A stretch of 64,000 nt of DNA, from assembly GCF_006717075.1 (NCBI RefSeq), contig NZ_VFQC01000001.1:3023501-3087500 (forward strand). Direction: 5' to 3'. The translations under genes were made by a program, and so were the position numbers. Origin of the DNA: Haloactinospora alba. GTDB taxonomy: Bacteria > Actinomycetota > Actinomycetes > Streptosporangiales > Streptosporangiaceae. The notes under the pieces are model-generated. The model was not told where the DNA came from. It searched no databases and saw nothing but the letters and a program-made list of their open reading frames with translations. Below, one piece after another: positions 60,084 through 64,000 of this stretch (positions within the stretch are counted from its first letter, which is position 1; every line of letters begins with the position of its first letter).

Positions 60084-62633
60084 TCAGTCCTCGTCCCTGA
60101 GCCAGAACGGGATGTCGCGGCGCCGGTCGTTGCGGCGCTGCCCCTCGGAACCGGTCCAGAAGGGGCTGGTCGGGGCGTCGTTGTTCCTCTTGGACGAGCC
60201 GGTGATCCAGTTCCCGCCGTCTCCCCCGCTCTTCTGCGGCGGAGGCGGTGCCGGGCGCTGGTTCCGGGGCGGCTGCGTCTTGTCGCGTTTGGTGCGGGAG
60301 CCGCCCCAGCGCGAGCCCTTGTTGACGTTGCCCTGTGGCGGGGTGGCGGAGCGGCCCTTGAAGATGCCCTGGCCGCTGTTGGGGTCCACGCGTTCCGCAC
60401 CCGAGGCGGCTCCCCCGCCGCCGCCAGCGCTGCCACCATTGCCGCTGTTACCGCTGTCGGAGGTTCCCCGCTGGCCGCTTCCGGCTCCGGTGCCGAAGAT
60501 GGAGGCCCAGCCGGTGTCCCCGGTTCCGGTGTAGCCGCCGGCCGGGCGCGGCGGGATGGGGCCGCCGTCTCCCCCACCGCCGCTGCCAGGGGCGTTACCC
60601 GATGGGCCTGGTGTCCCCAGCCCACCGGAAGCCGCTTCGCTGAGACGGGGTGCTTCGGAGGTGCTGCGGCGGGTGGAGGTGTCCGAGGCGGCCGCCCCGG
60701 GATCGCCGTCGCCGCCGTTGTTCTTCCCCAGGTTCAGGGACGGGGCGCTGCGTCCCCGCGCCCTGCCGTAACCGGCGCTGCCACGGACACGGGTTCCGTC
60801 CCGTCCCGGAGCTCCCTCGGCCTCTCCCGTTTCCACTCCCGAGGTGCCCTGAGAGGTACCGTCTGCCGCTTCTCCGGACGCCGCACCGGCGGCAGCGCCA
60901 CCACCGGCGGCAGGCACCGAGCCCGCGGCCGCAGCCAGCTGCGGGGAACGTTTGAGGCCCCACTTCTGCGCCCGCGCGTAGGCGACCGGGGGAAGCGCGT
61001 TGGCGCTCTTGCTCAGCACGCTGCTGTTCACTGTGTCGCTCACCATGCGCGAGGTGAAGGTGTTGGCGTTGACCGACGAGAAGAGATGCGCGAACGGCTT
61101 GCGGTAGATAAAGAGAGCCAGAGTGAAGAGAGCCAACAGGATCATCTGCAGCCCCCACCCGAGATTGGTCGCCATGACGAGGCCGTAGCACATGACTAAC
61201 AACGCTATTAGCAATACAATAAATATTTGCTTGAGGAGCAAACCGAAGAGCATTTCAAACCAGCGAAGAAGCACTGTCCTTCCATATCCGGGATGAACGC
61301 CAACAAGAAGAAATATCGGAGAGAAAAGGAACAGTATTAGGAATCCGATTTTCAGGACTATCAAAGCAACAGACCCCGCAAGTATCAACCCACCTGCAAA
61401 AATAGAAGAGAAAAGCGCGAGAGAGGCCACGCCGAGCCGACTCTCCTGTTGACTCCCCTCGAACAAGGGATAAACACCGGGGTATGATTCCTGTATACTA
61501 TCAGAGATATCCTGATACTGGCTTTGTTTTTGGTCAATAACTTCTTGGGCTTCTAGTTCACCTTCCGCTATTTGCTGCTGCTCAGTACGACTTATTGCCT
61601 GCGCTTCGATCAAATCAACGGAGTGCAGGGCCGCAGCACTCTCAGCGACATCGCCACTGCCAAAGACGCCGGCAACCCAAGGCTGACAGACGAGTCCGCT
61701 CCACAGCATATTCGAATTCTTACGAACCGCGAAGTCGCTTTCGGACTCCCAATCGGCCTGCTGTACTTCTTCCGCCCCTGCGGGACATGAAGCCGAGCCG
61801 CCGGGTACAGAGACATTCGACAAAGCAGAATTTACGAGCTGGTTTCCGGAGTTTACAACGCTTCCAGCCATGGACAGTATCTGTCCTGGATTTACTAGTA
61901 TCCAGAGCCCAAGGGCAGTCGCCATCACCATCCAGATAGCGCTTTCAAGGGTCAAAGTAACACGTTTGCGTATGAGGCCATACCATCCCAACCAAACTGC
62001 ACCTAGGATTATCACCGTTGGCAGAAGAGGCTGCCAAATACCATAACGGAGCTGGTTGATGACATCCTCAACCATACTGTTAAAACTCGACAGGAGACCA
62101 TCAGAGGTGGCAGCTTGATAAACAGTGATGGTCGACTGGTTTATAGTTTTGGAAAGATCCCATGCCGTATTGCTTAAGGTCGCCGTCGCGCTCGACCCCA
62201 TCTTGTCAATACAAGAATCTTTGATGACGTGCCACTGCTGACCCGAAGTCCCGTATTGTCCGTAAATACTCGCATCAGGTGGCAGCCCATCGTTCGGTCC
62301 GTTCTCAATGGCTGACTGCGACTTCGGCGGCACCAACAATCCATCGGAGCCGCTATCAGCCATCTCCGGCTGCGGCGCGGGCTGGCCGTCGCATACGGGG
62401 TCTCCCTGGGCGCTTTGGCTGCCCAGGGGCACCAGTAGGAACGCGAGTGCCACCAACGCCAGGGTGACGGCCCGCCGCATTCCCCGTGGGCGGGCTGGTG
62501 TGCGCGCTCGGGTACGCCGGTTGTCCCGGCTCGATCGACGTCCGCTGGGGGGTTGTCGTTCCTCCTGGTCACCGGCCGGTTGCGCACCGTTCGTGCTGGT
62601 GGTCGCACTCGCCCCGCGCATGCCCTCGCTCAC
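60084..62633 (-). CDS. VirB6/TrbL-like conjugation membrane protein
   Basis: An 849-residue polytopic protein. Residues ~50-72 are a signal-like helix; an extracytoplasmic segment (about 75-160) has paired Cys; helices follow at about 170-235 (LLPTVIILGAVWLGWYGLI, SAIWMVMATALGLWILV) and 395-490 (LFSSIFAGGLILAGSVALIVL and following); the C-terminal ~340 residues are a cytosolic Gly/Ser/Pro-rich tail. The GTG at 62633 overlaps the ATPase stop as GTGA, with GGGAG upstream. Residues ~115-480 are encoded by AT-rich DNA (about 61190-62290) while both flanks are GC-rich, suggesting replacement of the channel core. The long upstream extension of the frame is a shadow. Confidence 0.8.
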   Translation of the reverse strand: MSEGMRGASATTSTNGAQPAGDQEERQPPSGRRSSRDNRRTRARTPARPRGMRRAVTLALVALAFLLVPLGSQSAQGDPVCDGQPAPQPEMADSGSDGLLVPPKSQSAIENGPNDGLPPDASIYGQYGTSGQQWHVIKDSCIDKMGSSATATLSNTAWDLSKTINQSTITVYQAATSDGLLSSFNSMVEDVINQLRYGIWQPLLPTVIILGAVWLGWYGLIRKRVTLTLESAIWMVMATALGLWILVNPGQILSMAGSVVNSGNQLVNSALSNVSVPGGSASCPAGAEEVQQADWESESDFAVRKNSNMLWSGLVCQPWVAGVFGSGDVAESAAALHSVDLIEAQAISRTEQQQIAEGELEAQEVIDQKQSQYQDISDSIQESYPGVYPLFEGSQQESRLGVASLALFSSIFAGGLILAGSVALIVLKIGFLILFLFSPIFLLVGVHPGYGRTVLLRWFEMLFGLLLKQIFIVLLIALLVMCYGLVMATNLGWGLQMILLALFTLALFIYRKPFAHLFSSVNANTFTSRMVSDTVNSSVLSKSANALPPVAYARAQKWGLKRSPQLAAAAGSVPAAGGGAAAGAASGEAADGTSQGTSGVETGEAEGAPGRDGTRVRGSAGYGRARGRSAPSLNLGKNNGGDGDPGAAASDTSTRRSTSEAPRLSEAASGGLGTPGPSGNAPGSGGGGDGGPIPPRPAGGYTGTGDTGWASIFGTGAGSGQRGTSDSGNSGNGGSAGGGGGAASGAERVDPNSGQGIFKGRSATPPQGNVNKGSRWGGSRTKRDKTQPPRNQRPAPPPPQKSGGDGGNWITGSSKRNNDAPTSPFWTGSEGQRRNDRRRDIPFWLRDED

Positions 62634-64000
62634 TGCAGATCTCCCGCACCCGTATCCGCCGTGCTGCCCATCGTGCCGGTGCCGACCAGGGCGCCGCCGT
62701 TGGCGCCCTGGAACCTGTCGTCGTCTCCGTCGCCGCCGTCGTCGTCCGGACGCTGCCTGGTGGGGTTGGTGTCCAGCCACCGCAGCAGCTCCTCGGACAC
62801 CAGGTCCACCCCGACCCGGCCGGCGCGCCCGTCCAGGTCGCGGAACACGCACTCGCCGTTGCCGAGGTTGCGCAACATCCCTTGGTGCTCCTCGGTGGGT
62901 TCGATCCCTAACAACGCCATGACGCTCTCCACCTCGACCCGTTCGCTGGAGCGGAACGCGAACACGCTGCTGAGGCAGTTCGTCACCTGTTCGTTCAGCA
63001 GGTCGCCCGCGTTCTGGCTGACCAGGATCATGCTGGTGTTGCGGGAGCGGCCCATCCGGCTGACCTCCGGGACGAGCTTCGCCCCCTCGGGGGTGGAGGT
63101 GACCGCCCACGCCTCGTCCAGGAAGATCGCCTTGGGGAGGTGGCGGTCCAGCCCGTTCATCAGCCGGCGGGCGAACTGGCTCACCAGGTACAGCAGGGCC
63201 ACGCTCAACCGCTGCTCGTAGGAGTAGTCCTCCCGCGAGATGGCCGAGTCCGGCAGGGTGAGCCCGCCCAGGGTGAACACGGTGGTCCACCCCTCCGTCT
63301 CGATCTGGTGCTCCCCCTGGGGGTCGAAGCACAGGCTGGCCAGCCGCATCTCCGACATGGACTGCAGCACCGCCCCCAGGTTGCGGGAGGCGGGGTCGGT
63401 GGAGTCCTCCAGGTAGCGCACCACCTTGGCGAGGCTGGGCTGGGGCTGGTTGGCGACCGCCGCCACCGCCTGGATCATGGCCGACTCGCGTTCCTCGCTC
63501 ATCCGCGGCAGCAGCAGCCGCAGCGTCTCGGTCGCCATGGTCTTCTTCGACGGAAGGTCGTCGCCGAACCCGAACGGGTCCAGCAGCCCCGGCTCGGCCG
63601 AACCCAGCGACATGATGCGGGCTTTGCGGCCGTAGCTCTGCAGCAGTTTCACCAGCGACTCGGCGTCGCCCTTGGGGTCGATCGCCGCGACCGTGACCCC
63701 GCGCAGCGCGAGCTGGTGGATCAGCAGCAGCGCCAGCGTGGTCTTCCCGCCGCCGGGCTCACCGGTGATGGCGATGGCGGTGGGGCGGTTGCGGGCGGCG
63801 GCCACCATCGGGTCGAAGTGGACGATGGAGCGGGCGCGGCCCAGGGTCTCGCCGATGTAGGGGCCGGTCCAGCCGCCGGTGTCGGGGTCGGCGCGGTCCC
63901 CCAGGTCGACGGTGGCGGTGGGCATGCCGCCGGCGATGGTGCGCAGCGGCTGGCGCTGGGCGTAGGCGTTCAGCCGGATCCGGTCGCCCGGAAGCGACTC
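62630..64000 (-). CDS. VirB4/TraC-like conjugation ATPase (5' end outside window)
   Basis: The visible 456 residues are the C-terminal motor of a VirB4-type ATPase that powers substrate or pilus-subunit handling at the conjugation channel. Walker A TGEPGGGKTT, a DPKGDAESL motif, Walker B KAIFLDEAWAV, and LVSQNAGDLL are present. The frame is open to the window edge (ESLPGDRIRLNAYAQRQPLR...), so the true start is outside. The C-terminus is an acidic Asp/Gly tail. Its stop overlaps the next gene's GTG start. Confidence 0.85.
   Translation of the reverse strand, partial: ESLPGDRIRLNAYAQRQPLRTIAGGMPTATVDLGDRADPDTGGWTGPYIGETLGRARSIVHFDPMVAAARNRPTAIAITGEPGGGKTTLALLLIHQLALRGVTVAAIDPKGDAESLVKLLQSYGRKARIMSLGSAEPGLLDPFGFGDDLPSKKTMATETLRLLLPRMSEERESAMIQAVAAVANQPQPSLAKVVRYLEDSTDPASRNLGAVLQSMSEMRLASLCFDPQGEHQIETEGWTTVFTLGGLTLPDSAISREDYSYEQRLSVALLYLVSQFARRLMNGLDRHLPKAIFLDEAWAVTSTPEGAKLVPEVSRMGRSRNTSMILVSQNAGDLLNEQVTNCLSSVFAFRSSERVEVESVMALLGIEPTEEHQGMLRNLGNGECVFRDLDGRAGRVGVDLVSEELLRWLDTNPTRQRPDDDGGDGDDDRFQGANGGALVGTGTMGSTADTGAGDLQ

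Noticed and set aside
60084..63332. A 1082-codon open frame extending the VirB6-like gene
   Set aside because: The extension runs out of frame through the ATPase gene; the GTGA overlap at 62633 marks the real start.
1..64000. CRISPR arrays, tRNA or rRNA genes, integrase or att sites
   Set aside because: No regularly spaced direct repeats, cloverleaf sequences, rRNA or integrase genes noticed on reading; borders of the conjugative element are not visible here.

Overview
The window is high-GC DNA (long GC-rich genes, frequent GTG and TTG starts, Xre/DUF397 and STAND-TPR genes, mycothiol-type enzymes). It comes from a filamentous actinomycete. The mix of families and a BCCT osmolyte carrier would fit the Nocardiopsaceae, but that family-level guess is inference.

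Chromosomal backbone with housekeeping genes, about 1-20 kb and 26-36 kb: succinate dehydrogenase/fumarate reductase flavoprotein and Fe-S subunits; an operon of DUF4178, DUF2617, two related acidic small membrane proteins, DUF350 and a membrane-anchored spermidine-synthase-like protein; a maleylpyruvate-isomerase-like protein; TypA/BipA; RecD2; a phytase-like secreted protein; a Tat-exported beta-propeller/amidohydrolase; a BCCT transporter; Spo0M; a DsbA-like oxidoreductase; an AraC regulator; and an acyl-CoA ligase. Two copies of a ~160-bp MITE-like inverted-repeat element (6619-6778 and 37286-37446) sit in opposite orientation, one just upstream of the DUF4178 operon.

Accessory regions form a chain of conflict-type modules. 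(1) 20.5-25.7 kb is a type-VII-secretion-like cluster: a WXG100-like small protein, a large TPR-repeat-region protein broken at an A8 tract, and two membrane proteins. A sharp AT-rich island begins and ends inside genes. (2) 30.4-40.1 kb holds three large proteins that start with an Flp/Tad-type prepilin leader (G|xxxxEY followed by a hydrophobic segment). Two carry a Hint domain and a C-terminal toxin tip. One tip is clearly colicin-D-like (tRNase) with its immunity gene overlapping by TGATG. The other is a short HIHF-containing tip followed by a CxxC protein. (3) 40.2-48.1 kb is a one-directional bank of small immunity-like genes (including Imm7-like, HEAT-like and paralogous pairs), several frameshifted. 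(4) 49.8-55.0 kb contains two tandem NLR-like P-loop NTPases with 32-residue Sel1/TPR repeats and an N-terminal short motif resembling RHIM-like amyloid signalling motifs. A degenerate relative without Walker A lies at 27.1 kb, a relic at 33.4 kb and an orphan repeat fragment at 52.3 kb. (5) 56.1-57.3 kb is an Xre/DUF5753 plus DUF397 pair with two palindromic operators. (6) 58.1-64.0 kb is the end of a conjugation/type-IV-secretion gene set: VirB4-like ATPase, VirB6/TrbL-like membrane protein, an NTF2-like protein and a transglycosylase-NlpC/P60 hydrolase.

The best candidate for something not described before, as far as I know, is the set of polymorphic toxins bearing Flp prepilin leaders. 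It implies delivery or display through a prepilin peptidase/Tad-type route. No Tad machinery is present in this window, so this is inference. Several frameshifts lie in homopolymers, so assembly error has to be excluded before they are read as biology.
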